Notes under the pieces: generated by a model | The model's database searches: none | Told to the model about the DNA's origin: nothing | Seen by the model: the letters and a program-made list of their open reading frames with translations, nothing else | Translations under genes and position numbers: made by a program | Shown here: piece by piece, positions 32,732 through 45,258 of the stretch | How positions within the stretch are numbered: the first letter of the stretch is position 1 | Layout: each line of letters opens with the position of its first letter | Assembly: GCF_918797505.1 (NCBI RefSeq) | Contig: NC_092793.1 | Coordinates: 78,613,912-78,677,911, forward strand | Direction of reading: 5' to 3' | DNA from: Bemisia tabaci | Lineage: Eukaryota > Arthropoda > Insecta > Hemiptera > Aleyrodidae | DNA: 64,000 nucleotides

Positions 32732-33532
32732 CCCTATCCCCAGAGTAGCGAGGCTACTCTATACTTGATATCATTGTGACCGTTACCTCTCAAATAACGG
32801 TCTAAATATTGAAATTTCCATGCTCCAGGGAAAGGACTTCGATACTTTGAGGAGGAGGGATGTGAAAGAGGTCGCAAAGGGTTTTTTTTCTTTTTATCAA
32901 GATTTTCTTTAAATGACTTAATGCTCCGTGCGCCCGAAGGAATTGAAGGAGAAAGGTCTATTTATTTCCATTTCATAAGCCCAGCTCAACTCGATAAGCT
33001 CATACAACGTCAATGCAAATTAGACTTTGCGCTTGGCAGTGCACAAAAACTTCCATCCCCTCTTTTTTTATCGAACCGAGCTCTGTTGCTCCCACAGGAT
33101 AAGCTCGGTCCATTTCATTAAAACGGAGCGCTATTCCTCATAGCTACACGTTCGGCTCTGATCAGTCGTCGGTGGATCTGAACACATCCGATAATCGAGT
33201 CGTATAAAAGTAATTGCTTCAAGCGAATGACTTATTTCGAGTCTGGTAGGTTTGAAACTGCGGTTCCTGTTATGCGAGACTCGCTCGAGAAAAGAGACTT
33301 CTGGTCCGAATTTGCTTTGGCTTTCGTGAGCGATATTTCCCTGAACAGCGTTGAGTTTCGCCACAGAGTTTCTTGACTTGAAAGACAAGAAGCGGAGCCG
33401 TAAGGTAAAACACCTCAGACAAGAATTAAAAACAAGCGGGAAATCTCTGATGCGTTCGTATTAGAGAAGCGCGCAGCTGCTTTCTGTGCAGGTGCGTTTT
33501 TAAGTGTCCTGAAGAGGATGAGCACGATTGAG

Positions 33533-33760
33533 CACTGGAAAAAAAACACATTGGATCTAGAGTCCAGACTCTTAAAAACATTGACAAGAAAAAGTACTCT
33601 TGATTCAATCAGAATCTAGCTTAAATCAAGAACCAAGCCTCTTAATTTAAGCGGATTTCGTTTTGATTCAAGCAAAAATCCGATTGAATCAAGAGTATTT
33701 TTTCTTGTCAATGTTTTCAAGAGTCTGGACTCTAGATCCAATGTGTTTTTTTTTTCAGTG
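33533..33760. mobile_element. Palindromic MITE A, main subfamily
   Basis: CACTGGAAAAAAAACACATT at the left and the complement ending TTTTTTCAGTG. Arms of about 100 bp contain CTAGAGTCCAGACTCTTAAA and TACTCTTGATTCAATC. Nearly the whole 228 bp can fold on itself. The ORFs on both strands (typical peptide ESRVFFLVNVFKSLDSR) are shadows. Confidence 0.85.
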
Positions 33761-33939
33761 AGGCTCACAAAAATTTCAACCATCAATTTTGAGAAAACTA
33801 CACTACCGCCAAAAAAATAAATTATAGAAAAATGAGTTACGCCTCAGGATCATTAAATAAAGGTATCACAGATTAATCTATTCTAAATATGTTATAGGCA
33901 CCTCTCCGCCATCTTGTTCTTGAGCTGGTGCGCCAATTG

Positions 33940-34140
33940 CACTCATATTGCCACTGGTCTACTAGAATTCTAGAGGCAGGCGCTCCCTATCGGCTGAGTG
34001 CCTATTAGTACCCGAACAAGATTGCATTTTACCGTTAATGCGTCAAAATACTCCTGCACCGCAGCTTCAAGTATACCCCACCCTCAATGAGCGGGTCGAA
34101 TATCGGTGAAAAATTGAAAAGAAACAAGGATTTCGGCGAA
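33940..34140 (+). repeat. Dispersed element W, copy 2, with conserved hairpin
   Basis: CTAGAATTCTAG (33962..33973), AGGCA, then hairpin 33978..34003 with stem AGGCGCTC/GAGTGCCT and loop CCTATCGGCT. Compared with copy 1 (4406..4429) the stem bases differ but pairing is kept. Downstream CACCGCAGCTT, AATGAGCG and CGGTGAAAAA match copy 1. Confidence 0.45.
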
Positions 34141-34380
34141 TACTTGGCATTGATGTTTGATTGGCGATGATTTATAAATGCGTATATTTCAATTACGGTG
34201 GCGCATGACGGCGAGACTGCGATTTACGGCATCGGATTAACAGTATTTGCTTTGGGGAGCCACAGCAACCCGTCACACCGCAATTGAACGCCGATGCCAA
34301 ATTGCTGGGAAAAACTCGTGTGACGCGTTCCCAATTTCACTTAGAATCTATAGTATTTAAAACAAATATACAACAATATA

Positions 34381-34538
34381 ATACACTTACTTTTCTCCCT
34401 TGTTGAATTTGATCCTTTTTAAAACGAGTTTCCTGTCTCACTTGGACTCATCTTCAGGACTGAATTAAAAACTAGTGGCAAACTCAAGATGAGTCCTTGA
34501 GAGGGAAAAAATTCAACAAGAGAGAGATGTGAGTGTAT
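34381..34538. repeat. Inverted repeat pair
   Basis: ATACACTTACTTTTCTCCCT, TGTTGAATTT, GGACTCATCTT pairs with AAGATGAGTCC, AAATTCAACA and GAGTGTAT. About 158 bp. The CTGAAGATGAGTCC word on the minus strand is common in arthropod retroelement ends, but no element body was found. Confidence 0.6.
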
Positions 34539-34615
34539 CATATTATTTTATTTTATTTCACTTTAACTACTGGGCATCCATCTATCCTTGATTATTAAAA
34601 GTTCCGCATACCTTA

Positions 34616-34845
34616 CACAGGAAAAAAAAAACACATTGGATCTAGAGTTCAGACTCTTGAAAACATTGACAAGAAAAAATACTCTTGATTCAATCGGATT
34701 TTTGCTTGAATTAAAACGAAATCCGCTTAAATTAAGAAGCTTGGTTCTTGATTTAAGCTAGATTCAGATTGAATCTACAGTACTTTTTCTTGTCGATGTT
34801 TTTAAGAGTCTGGACTCTAGATACAATGTGTTTTTTTTTCCAGTG
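34616..34845. mobile_element. Palindromic MITE A, main subfamily
   Basis: Same family as 33533..33760, with one tip changed to CACAGG. The central part is inverted relative to that copy, as expected of a near-perfect palindrome. Confidence 0.85.
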
Positions 34846-34996
34846 TACCTGACTCGGATTACTGCAAAGAAGATATTAACGAGAGCATAGAATCTGTCCC
34901 GAAGTTATCAGGCGACTGTGTAAGAAAAGTGATCCACCGACCTTCTCATTTTTGATGGATAGATCGTCCTAATTTTCAACCATAATATAAAATCAT

Positions 34997-35088
34997 AATA
35001 GTAACGCGTATACGCATAACGCCTGAGGTGCGAAAGGAGTTTGCAGAGGGTTGCACCGCGAAGCGGTCAAGGGGAGTACCCATAGATG
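34997..35088 (+). repeat. Repeat M, copy 2
   Basis: GTAACGCGTATACGCATAAC, CCTGAGGTGCGAAAGG, GGGTTGCACCGCGAAGCGG, then a G-rich end, matching 12296..12372. Confidence 0.5.
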
Positions 35089-38000
35089 TATTGTATTGTG
35101 TATATTGTATAAATTGTATTGTATCGTGCACATGTATTCTCGAAATATTCTAAAATTAGAGCATATAATGTACGATTCATGATAACTGATCAATCAACTG
35201 AACGGGAAATTAAAGAGGGTTACAGTGATCAAGTCTCAATTTATGAACAAGTTCCCTCCCTTGATTCAACCGACGAACTGATCAATTTCCAGGACCGACG
35301 AGGAAAAGAGAGTATTTTTCGGGAACTTTTGGTGACAATGCACACTCGGTATTGGAGGTGGGATTGAAACGAAATATCATCCCTCATGCGGGCCGTTCGA
35401 GCCTGCTAAACCATCGGTGGATTTAGGTTTATGAATATATGAAATTATAAAATTACCGGAGCAGTACGGTCGAAATTTCAGCGTCACTTTTTTGAATTGA
35501 CGATTCAATTAATCCATGAGCTCACAAAACACGGCCGGTGTGACTTTTCGATAACCCTTTTGGACCAGGAGAGTGTCTCCCGTGAACATGCAGCAATATT
35601 TTCGTTTGTCTCGCCTCTTGAGTTTTTAAATCCGGAGCTTAATTTCACCTAGGAGGATGCTTAAAACGTATTTTCTCGCGGATTAGATTTAGGTTGGAAA
35701 ATATAAGATAGGAAATTTCACTTTTTTAATGACCTTTGAAGTAGAAGTGGAAATAGTAACATGTTGGGATAAGTTTATTGAGGTCAGGATAGAAAATCAT
35801 TATTTTTCCCCCTTAGCTGACCAGAAAACGGCATGTAACGGCAAATATCACTCAAACAAAAAATTCCCAGCTGTGATTACCGCAACAGAGTTTTTTCTGA
35901 AGGAGAGAAAATGAAAAATTCGTCGAATGTGTTGCAAAGGAACTTTCTGTCATTTCAATCTGAGAATTCGATCTATGAATATAAGTTGATTTTATCTTTC
36001 GGACTGTTGGTGCTGTTATGTTGGTTGTAATGTATGACACTTATAAATCAGGAGCGGTTATCAGTCGAATTATATCATTAGCCAATGGTGTCATCATCGT
36101 CTGCTAAATAATCATGAATCTTTCTCGGAATTCTTGCTGTAATCCAGTGAATAGAGATTCCTCCGAGATCAGAGTTTCTTCAGTTTTTCAAGTAGGCAAT
36201 ATGCATTCCTGAGAGTTAAAATAGTTGCTTCTTCTGTGTGCTTAGCGCGCTGGTGTAACCTCACGAGTTTCTTAAAGTTATAAAAATGCAAGTGAGGCTT
36301 CACCACGAACTTCAGGATACCTCCGCTACCTTCCTATGCCAACCTCTCTATCACCCCTGAGGATTAAATACCCATGCGCGAAAAAGGCGAATACTGATAT
36401 TCAGAGGAACTTCATAAGTAAAAGTGAATGAAAAATAAGCAATTGTCTTGACACAATTAACAAAATGGACGGGCAGCGAGAGTTTTCCTTGACTAAAATA
36501 AACCTACTTAAAATCTGGGATGATACACTTGTGTGTAAAAATAATTCAAAACTTTGCCTCTGGGCTCAAAAGCTTACCCTTTCGTTTCTGAGTAAAGAGA
36601 TGGGAGTAAATTGCGGTGGAACCGAAGAACGTGCGATGCTGAGGCTTAAAATTTCCAGATTTTCCGACCATAAATCTGGAGTGGTTATTTTCATGCATAA
36701 GAAGAAGGCAAAGAGGAAAAATGCAAGGGAAACTAAAAAAACAAAAACGGGTTGCCAAGTGATTGAAAAAACACATAAAATACCATTCCCTTGTAAACGG
36801 TGGAAACATTCAGAGAGTTGGTCTATAGGTATAATACAAGTGTTATGAATTAATTCAGGAAATTTGAGACAGAGGTATGTTTTTCAAGAAGCTCCTTTCA
36901 TGAATTAAAGAGCTCCTTAAATGGCCGAAGTTGAGAGGGCTAAGTTTCAGAGAAAATGTATGTTACTACTTTTGCTACCGTTCACCTATAAACTGTCTGG
37001 TGTCTTAAGGCTAAAAACTGATGGGAGCTGAAAGGGAAATTGTAAATGTGACCCTCAATTCAGAAATATAATGGTGGTTTCTGTTCAATAAACATGCGTT
37101 TTTCAGTACTTTTTACAAAAACAAATGGAGAGGTTAAAATAGACGAATCTAACCCCTTCGGCAGAAAAATGTATCAGAAGCCACTCGTTTCGGATAAGAC
37201 ATTTCAACCGGAAAAAAGGCAAGAAACATAAAAATGATATTTTCAAGATTATACTTTTAGTCAATTCCGATCTGCTTCCGTCACTGGAGAAAAGAATCGC
37301 TGCTCTTACAATTTCCATGGTGGATTCTCGATCCCGCCTACTTGCCTAGTCGTGATACAAGTCATGATTTGCACATTACTTTTGCGGCGAAAAACAGATC
37401 CGTCCCGATAATAACAATTATTACCACGAAAGCAAACTTATAAGGCGATGACTAAAAAAGTGGGTAAGACCTGGAATCCAGTATGAGCTTTGTACAAGGA
37501 ACGGTTCTTTTTTCTCCGTGACTGTCTCCCCCGCCTCCATTCTATCTCTTTCTTACATTTTCTCGCTTTTATCCTAAAGATGAGGGGAGACATCTCTCAG
37601 TTTCTTTTCCTTAGGGTTATACTTGTCATTCTTAGAATGCGGGAGAAAACCCGATCAAGAAGAACTGATCGGATGAGAAATTAATGATCATCACATTAAA
37701 AGTGTAATTTTTGGCAAAAATTTCCGAAAATATTTAGGTTAAAACTCTTTCAGAATTGGGTACGAGAAAATGTCGTCTAGAACGTCTAGAAATACGCCGC
37801 CTCTTCTTTTTGTCTACATTTGGCCAAACTAGGAGTGAAGTGGCTACCATAAAAGCCTAAAACCAGCCGACCAATCGCATTATGGCACATCTTTCTGTGG
37901 TAAAGGGATTGAGATGGCAATACTCTCTCGTATAAAGGTTCTCTAGTCTAAATTATGCCTTTATTCACGAAATTCGGGGAAGACCTGCAACAGTGAAATC

Positions 38001-38927
38001 GCAATTTCATAGCTGCTACAGACTTAAAGGGGAAGGAAAACAAAAAAAAAATACGGGCCGGGTCTGAGGAAGGACAGGCAGAAGCTCCTAACCTGATAGT
38101 AGCTAAGTCATAAATATGGGTTCCAGCAGTTGTCGAGGAGGGCTTTACTTTCCTTTTTTAATGTGATTTTTTAAAACAAAAGAGTGGCGATAAAACGCGA
38201 CCCGGGAAAAGGGGGTGATGGGTTAGCAAGCAACGTGTCGCGAAGGGTATCTCCACCTCCTTCACAGCTCAAGGCCATTAAACCTAGTTTACAGCCTGAA
38301 TTTCATGGTGCTTGCTGTCCGAGAAACGCTGACCTTTTCGCTGAAACATTTATTTAAAAAAAAAATTGTCTGCGGAACACGGTCAGTCGCCCTCCAATAC
38401 TTTGAAAAAGAAACATTCCAAATTTTTTTGGAATAAGTTTCAGTTTGCGTCAAGAAATTATAAATATAAATGTAGTGCGGGGCAAAGCTTAGCCCACTGA
38501 CCGTTTAGCGTCGGGCGTTGTGCGTTACTCTTATACTTTTACATTCCAGAGTAAGGAAAGTAGGTCACAATGTATGCAAAATTTCAGAAATTTTTGGTGG
38601 TTGTGTTGGCCCGTGTTCACAGGCTAGCGTAAATTTTCAACGACAGTTTTAACTGGGATCGTCGAAGCTCATGTTGCTTATAAAATCAACACAAAACATT
38701 TTATAGGGTCCATTAGATAAGTGCCATCAGAACACAATCCGGTGTATCGTATCGCCAAAAAGTGTGTTTTCAAATCAGGATTTAATAATATCATACAAGA
38801 TAGCAAAAGGTAAAACAATACACGTCAAACAAGTCTACATTATTTTGAGGGAGAATCAAAATCAGAAACAAGCTGATGAATTTCGATGCAATCTGATATG
38901 CACTGAGAGGAAGTGTTCATTTTCAGC
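35089..38927. other. No gene recognised (3.8 kb)
   Basis: The largest repeat-poor gap. It holds isolated frames of 60-127 codons, the longest at 36465..36848 with a lysine-rich middle (KKKAKRKNARETKKTK), none with a convincing acceptor and donor pair. A lone donor GAG|GTATGT lies near 36871. It could be a long intron or intergenic DNA. Confidence 0.4.
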
Positions 38928-39077
38928 CAGTGGCGAGTCTTGAAAGTTGGAAACACTGTTTTTCCTCCATTTAAATCCACTAAAAATATCGGAAAGCTGC
39001 CTCACCAAGAATCGATTGTTTTGCACGAATTTAAATGGAGGAAAAACAGCGTTGCCAAAATTGAAGAATCGCCACTG
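38928..39077. mobile_element. hAT-like MITE H, copy 2
   Basis: Tips CAGTGGCGAGTC and GAATCGCCACTG. Flanks TTTTCAGC (38920..38927) and TTTTAGGC (39078..39085) agree at 6 of 8 positions and are probably a decayed target duplication. The arms contain TTCCTCCATTTAAAT and ATTTAAATGGAGGAA. Confidence 0.75.
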
Positions 39078-39085
39078 TTTTAGGC

Positions 39086-40146
39086 ATGGTATAGGAAATT
39101 CTTTGCTAGACTTCTACTGAAAGACATGTGCCGGGTTTGTACTTATTTCAGCAAATCACTAATCCACTACTCTTAGCCAGGACAGCTAAGCATCCTGGAA
39201 TATCATAGGCAGCATTAAAACCCTCTTAACTAGCATAGGTAAAGCACTATTCTACAGTCCGATTGTGGCCGGCTATGTATTTAGTTTTATTTGGTGCCCC
39301 CCACAACTTTAGTGTTTTTAAAGTATGACATGTGAATTTCTAAGATTTAACTAGCGTTCCAACTTAATTAATTATGGTAAAACCATTGTAATTCAGTTGG
39401 TAAAATAACGGATCTCATTAGTTTCTTAAAACATTAGTCGATTCTAACTCTTTATAAGCCATGTTTTTGGTGATAAATGTATAAACACACACGCACACTA
39501 TAACAACTCCCCTTCATAAGACTTTCTATGACCGAGAACTGTGATTTGCCAGACTGAAATTTGAGATAGGCTTCTGTATCGAATTTCTCCAATATGAAGT
39601 TTTCAGCGGTACGACTCAAAGGTTCAAGCATCTTAATTGCTCTTAAAGTTCAGAAGGGACTTTCCATGCTGTTCCTTATTCCCATCTTCGAATAGTGGTT
39701 AAAGATTCAGGATTGTAAACTTGCAAGCAATTACTTGTGCAAAATTATGTGACGTCAGTGGAGCCAAATGGACGAAAAATTTTCTTAGGTTCACGTGGTC
39801 ACGCCATCACTTCGATGGCCGCTTAGAGGGACCAAGAAATTCATTAGGGACAAAGATTTTAGATGTAAATTTGTGGGTCAAAATTAGGACTATTTTTTGG
39901 TGAAATGTACTTTATTTCCCTAAAAGCTACGGGCCAGAAAAATGGAGAAAAAATACATCCTAAATGTTTGGGCGACATTTTATCATGAATAAAATTAAAT
40001 GGAATTTGTCAGCAGAGAGAATTGTGAGCGTTCCACTCATTTTTGACCGAAAAATAATTAAAGAATATATGAATGGCGAGGAAGAAAAAGTAAAAATAGA
40101 GAGGGAACTAGAACAAGTTTTGAGCCCTCTATTTTTCAGAGAAGAT
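39086..40146. other. No gene recognised
   Basis: AT-rich with short frames only. A 104-codon frame at 39964..40278 runs into element T and is not supported. Confidence 0.4.
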
Positions 40147-40403
40147 ATCGACGGTGAAAGTCGGCAATCACATAACTCGTTTGCGGTGTCTGAAAATCTC
40201 CGCCTCTACGTCATTTTTTTAAAGGAGAACAAATTGATATTATTTCTTGAAGTTTTTGCAGAATTTTCTTCGCATTGAGAAGAAAAATCATGACAGTTTT
40301 AAAGAATTGCCGTTGAGTAGCTTTCCATTTAAAAAATAAAGTATGACAGGAGGTCTGCGACGTCGTAAACCGAGTTATGTGATTGCCGACTTTCACCGTC
40401 GAT
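40147..40403. mobile_element. Foldback element T, simple copy
   Basis: Starts ATCGACGGTGAAAGTCGGCA and ends in its complement. Left arm CGTTTGCGGTGTCTG; right arm TCTGCGACGTCGTAAACCG. 257 bp, no insertion. It serves as the reference for the nested copy at 26502..26987. Confidence 0.8.
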
Positions 40404-40614
40404 ATGCTCCAAATTGTATAGATGCCATGTTCTTCCGATGTCGTTGACTAACATTAATAAAACTTTTAGAGTGACTTCCGTGCGCATTTTTTCCCAAATT
40501 ATTCCTGGAAAGGACCACGAATACCCTTTTACTTGGGTTGACCCCCATCCAAATCCTCCTCTCCCTCGGGCTGTCACTGAATCCGCGAGCGTGTCTAATC
40601 GACTTAGTTTTAAA

Positions 40615-41670
40615 ATGTGCCTGTTGCGAATTTCAGCTAGAGTAAGAAGAAGAGTTGTTTCTTCAAGAAAATGGCTCAAAAATCAAGATGAGCGAATCTG
40701 ATCAGTCTGAAATACATTCCGAACGTCACAATCTGCGCAATAAATATGCGTTTTCTTAAGATTCCCGCTTCAAAAACGATACTACGACACAGCTGAACAT
40801 TTCGTAGGAGTAATCGTTCCATCCAACCCTTGCGCATTAGGATGCTACACAATATTCAACATGGCCGACGCCAACCCACCAAAACACAGATGACGAGACG
40901 GAATTTTGTCAACCAGCGTGTTTATATTTACATTTTCCTTGCGTTGATCTTATGGCGTATCTTTTTAGCGGGAAACTTAAAAATCCCACTTTTGTTACGC
41001 AATGGACCACTAGACAAGGTACGAATTTCAGCATTCTGATACATGTTTCTTAACCAAAATTTCACTTAAAACACGATGCGCACAACAAAAATTACCGAAA
41101 TCAACTCCTTACAAAGATATTTAATGATTCCTAATGCGTAAATTCAAACCATCCGCTCATGAGAACTCAATGCTCTACGTGATTCACATCGCGCGCTAAA
41201 CGTTTATCATGACAGTCTCTGCGATATAAAAATCTGGCAACCTCAATCTTGACGCTTTGGCTCAGCTGTAGCAAATTGATAATAGTTTGAACAACATATG
41301 GTGGGAAATGAACATTACTCGATTGAGAAGCTTGTTCACACCGTTGTGGTGTACGATTTGACTCACGTAGAGCTTTGAGTTTCTTGTGAGCGGGCAGTTC
41401 AAATTCCTCGTGACCGATGTGAAATTAAAACGTTAATATCTTCGTAAGAAGTTTATTTCAGTAATTTTCGTTGCGCAAATCGTGTTTTACGTGAAATTCT
41501 GGTTAGTAAACATGTATTAGAATGCTTAAATTCGTATCTTGTCTAGTGGTCCATTATTGAAATTAGGAATGTATTTCAGACTTTCCCGATGCGCTCATCG
41601 TGATTTTTGAGCAATTTTCTAAGAGATATAACTTACTTTTGGCTTTAGCCGAAGCTTGAAGAGGCCCATG
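40615..41670. mobile_element. Foldback element F, copy with nested G
   Basis: Starts AATGTGCCTGTTGCGAA and ends AGGCCCAT. The middle carries ATGGCCGACGCCAACCC. It is interrupted by G at 41001..41555; removing G rejoins ACGCA with ATTGAAATTAGG, which matches the uninterrupted sequence in other F copies. Confidence 0.8.
41001..41555. mobile_element. Foldback element G, intact copy
   Basis: AATGGACCACTAGACAAGG at the left and CTTGTCTAGTGGTCCATT at the right, with arms of about 200 bp (GAACTCAATGCTCTACGTGA on the left pairs with TCACGTAGAGCTTTGAGTTT on the right). 555 bp with no coding frame. Inserted in F. Confidence 0.85.
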
Positions 41671-42008
41671 CTGAAAGCATGATAGCAAGTTTTGTACGTA
41701 TTTTCGAGAGATTTGAGAGTGGTGGGAAAAACATGGCAACAAGGCACCGTCTGGAAGCTGAATCCTGTAATCCTCGACGACCGGCAAGTCTTTGGCTTTA
41801 CGATCCTCGGCGCGCGGCGCGGCGGCACTAATGACCTCCAATTACTGGATTAAACAACAAGTTGTTCCTATTATATTCCGCTCTTTTTCCGGAGCATCAT
41901 CGTTGCCCTTGCGATCATTTGAAAATCAATATCCTCTCACACTCCCAACTCCAAACTCCAAACTTTCTCGTCTTTATCGAAATTTTTAGCTGTAAATTTT
42001 CAAGGTGC

Positions 42009-42234
42009 CACTGGAAAAAAAACACATTGGATCTAGAGTCCAGATTCTTAAAAACATCGACAAGAAAAAATACTCTTGATTCAATCAGATTTAAGCTTAA
42101 ATCAATAACCAAGCCTCTTAATTTGAGCGGATTTCCTTTTGATTTAAGCTTCAATCTGATTGAATCAAGAATCCTTTTTCTTGTCAATGTTTTCAAGAGT
42201 CTGGACTCTAGATCCAATGTGTTTTTTACCAGTG
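42009..42234. mobile_element. Palindromic MITE A, main subfamily
   Basis: Same ends and arms as 33533..33760. Long frames on both strands (41862..42311 and 41915..42265) are shadows of the palindrome. Confidence 0.85.
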
Positions 42235-42820
42235 ATGATTCGACGCGGTTTCTGGCGTGCGACATATCGCAGCGAGTGAGTAAGAATTCTCGGCAAACTT
42301 CGAAGTTTTAGTCAAAAAAGACGATGCCCTGCGCATATGCCTAATGGATTAAACAAAAACTTGGCAGAATTCAGAGAAATGAAAGCAGGATCCGTCTTAG
42401 ATCACAAAAACCTCGTATTCGATACATTTATCGATTTCTGTATCGAATGCGAGAATTTTTTTCCAAACGGACCCAGCTTTCATTTCTCTGAATTTTGCCA
42501 ATTTTTTGGTTTACAACGCTTCTGTAGGCTCATGCGCAGGGGTTATCGTCTTTTTTTTACTAGAACTTAAGAGTTGACGGAGATTTTTTACTTCCTCCAT
42601 GCGACATACCCCCCATGAAACCATGAAAAATGAAAATGACGCTTAAAATTAGGTACTCCCAATACACAAAAATTTGATAAAATTCTACGTTTTGAAAAGA
42701 GCTACAGAAAAATATCGGTAAAAAATCCACCGCTTTGACAAGCTCTAGCGTCGAAGGAAAACCGTTTTCGGGGAATTTGCATGGGGAAAAAATTGCTACT
42801 ACAATTTCAAAAATCAATGT

Positions 42821-43043
42821 CACTGGAAAAAAAGACTCTTGGACTGGAGTCCAGACTCAAAAAAATTGACAAAAAAAAAATTATCGTGATTTAATCGGAT
42901 TTTTGCTTGAATCAAAAGAGAATCCACTTAAATTTAGAGGCTTGGCTGTCGATTCAGCAAAAATCCGATTGCATTAAGAGTAGGATTTTCGGTCAAATTT
43001 TTTAAATGTCTAGACTCAGGATCCAAGAGACTTTTTTCCAGCG
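42821..43043. mobile_element. Palindromic MITE A, subfamily 2, copy 2
   Basis: CACTGGAAAAAAAGACTCTTGG at the left and CCAAGAGACTTTTTTCCAG at the right. Same subfamily as 13443..13667. Confidence 0.75.
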
Positions 43044-43515
43044 TATGGCGCATTATTTCGAGACACCTTACATGTATAAAAAGAACAAAGCGAGTAAATG
43101 AATGCATGGATGAAAATTAAAAACTAAAGACTCCGGAGATACATAAAGATTGGATTAGAGGTAGTTTTGCCGGGACATTGACGCGTGGGAGCTGGTACTC
43201 TCGGGACGATGAGTTGCGTAGGTCCGGCCATAAAATATGAATAATTCAATTATGTGTAGCGTCCGGCGCGGCATGGAGGGAGGTCGCAGGGGATACGAGG
43301 ATGACGTCATTAAATGCACATCCAGTAACACAACTGGAGCACGGACACCGAGGCCTAGCGACAAGCTAACACACACCTACCATGCTCATCAACGCTCGTT
43401 ACAAGTAATTCACCTGAAGCACCACATTGCCAAACCATTTAAGAGAATGGATTCGTGTGACTTTCGTGGTTCTTCGCAAAATGCGCAAGTTGGCTTAGTC
43501 CAGAGAGAATGAGAG
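43044..43515. other. No gene recognised
   Basis: A 91-codon plus-strand frame (43237..43512) over a slightly GC-richer patch has no splice support. Confidence 0.35.
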
Positions 43516-44138
43516 AATGGGCCTGTTGCAAACTTTTGCTAGAGCAAAACTAAGAGTTGTTTCTTATAGATAATGCCTCAAAAATCACGATGAGCGCATC
43601 GGCAAAGTCTGAAATGCACTCATAACTTCACAGTCTGCGTAAGAAATTTGCGGTTTTTTGAGCTTCCCGCTTCAAAAACGATACTACGACACAGGTGAAC
43701 ATTTTGTAAGAGGAGTCGCTCCATCGTCGGCAATAATCATCATGGCCGACGCCAATCCGCCGAAACACGTTTGATGGGACGAGATATAACACCTGAACTG
43801 GATTAGACCGGATGACAATCGGTGTGTTAACGTTCATATTTTCCACGCCCGAATTGATTGACCTTGAACTCTCCTCGAATCACGCACGGAACTGCGAGCA
43901 AGCGTCGGCCATGATGAATATCGCCGACGATGGAGCGACTCCTCTAACAAAATGTTCACCTGTGCCGTAGTATCGTTTTTGAAGCGGGAAGCTTAAAAAA
44001 ACGCAAATTTCTTACGCAGATTGTGAAGTTATGAGTGCATTCCAGACTTTGCCGATGCGCTCATCGTGATTTTAGAGGCATTATCTACAAGAAACAACTC
44101 TTATTTTTGCTCTAGCAAAAGTTTGCAACAGGCCCATT
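43516..44138. mobile_element. Foldback element F, intact copy with 5-bp TSD
   Basis: Starts AATGGGCCTGTTGCAAAC and ends GTTTGCAACAGGCCCATT. GAGAG lies on both sides (43511..43515 and 44139..44143) as a target duplication. The arms are about 230 bp around a unique centre. It is the reference for five other copies. No transposase. The centre holds ATGGCCGACGCCAATCC followed by a stop after a few codons. Confidence 0.85.
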
Positions 44139-44444
44139 GAGAGACCCTCCACCGGTATCATGGCAATGGTGGAAGCTTTTACTATCCGAACATCACCCTC
44201 CGACTGTTGACCTACCCACTTGTTGGTTGTTGGGCGACGTGCAGCGCATTTGGTTCAGCCGAAGTTTCTTAGACTTATACGTCACCCGAAGAAGCTCATA
44301 AGCCAGCTAAAAGGTAGGTCACGAGCCAACTAAGACGCAAGGGTGATAACTGCTGCTGCCTCAAAATTTCAATCAGAAAATGTTGAATCCCAAAAAATAA
44401 AAGTTTTCGTCGGTCGCCAAGAGTTAGTAGATAGTCCTTTCTTG
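44139..44444. mobile_element. Foldback element P, copy 1
   Basis: GAGAGACCCTCCACC at the left, GTCCTTTCTTG at the right; the interior has GTTGACCTACCCACTTG and GTCACCCGAAG. It shares this order with 51186..51795. It starts directly at the right end of F. Confidence 0.6.
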
Positions 44445-45008
44445 TTTCTTGGTTAGCTGGTAACCCGTGTTAGTCTCAAGCCGAGCTCAGAAGGTCAGAT
44501 GCCGAGTTCAATCATGCATTAATTAGCTGACCCTTGATCCGGCATGTAAGTTCAGTAAAAATCTCGGTAAATAACTTGTAGGATGAATATTCTAGAAATG
44601 TATCGTAAAATTAACTATAATATTAGGATCAGCTTGCCAATTATTTAAGCCCGTTTTCGTTACATTCCAGTTTTCGCACAAGACCGATCGCAATCCGCCA
44701 GTCGCGTGGGCGAGAGGTTTTTGCACCCTTGGCGCTGAAACCACTCAGCCACTCTACAGCCGTCCAAAGTGAAATTGCCATATCTCCATTCAACACTTTT
44801 TCAATGTCTTCCTGACATAATGCTGGTTTACCATTAAAAACCTATCGAATGTTCATCCTTCATTTTATCAATACAACTCTGCCACATGACCATTAAGAAC
44901 TAAAAGTTAAAAAATGAACCCTTGTGGCAATTGCATTTTCTTGGAATGGATCAGTACGTGCTGAAGAAAATGAAACCATTTTGAGTGGGGTTACGGCAGT
45001 CTAATCCT
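44445..45008. other. No gene recognised
   Basis: No open frame over 60 codons and no shared repeat seen. Confidence 0.4.
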
Positions 45009-45258
45009 GCCGTGCTACGGAAGAACGCCGTATGAGCCCTCAGACGTTGCCAAGTCTCCACTGATAAAAAACCGAATTAACTGGGAAAATTGTGAATTAA
45101 CTTTTCCAAAATTTTCAGACAATTTTGTGCGCAATTTAATCCAAAATGTATAAAAATGTCAAGGAAAAATATGCACGAATGTTGACAAAGATACATGTTT
45201 TATCGAGGGGAATTTGGCAACTCTCGAAGGCTCATACGGCGTTCTTCCTTAGCACGGC
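45009..45258. mobile_element. Foldback MITE B, copy 3
   Basis: GCCGTGCTACGGAAGAACGC at the left and GCGTTCTTCCTTAGCACGGC at the right, with AGACGTTGCCAA and TTGGCAACTCTC inner arms. Confidence 0.8.

Noticed and set aside
34381..34538. Minus-strand donor-like AAAA|GTAAGTG
   Set aside because: It lies in an inverted repeat and no open frame leads to it.
44490..44560. Possible tRNA or tRNA-derived SINE head near GAGTTCAATCATGC
   Set aside because: No A-box at the right spacing and no cloverleaf could be drawn.
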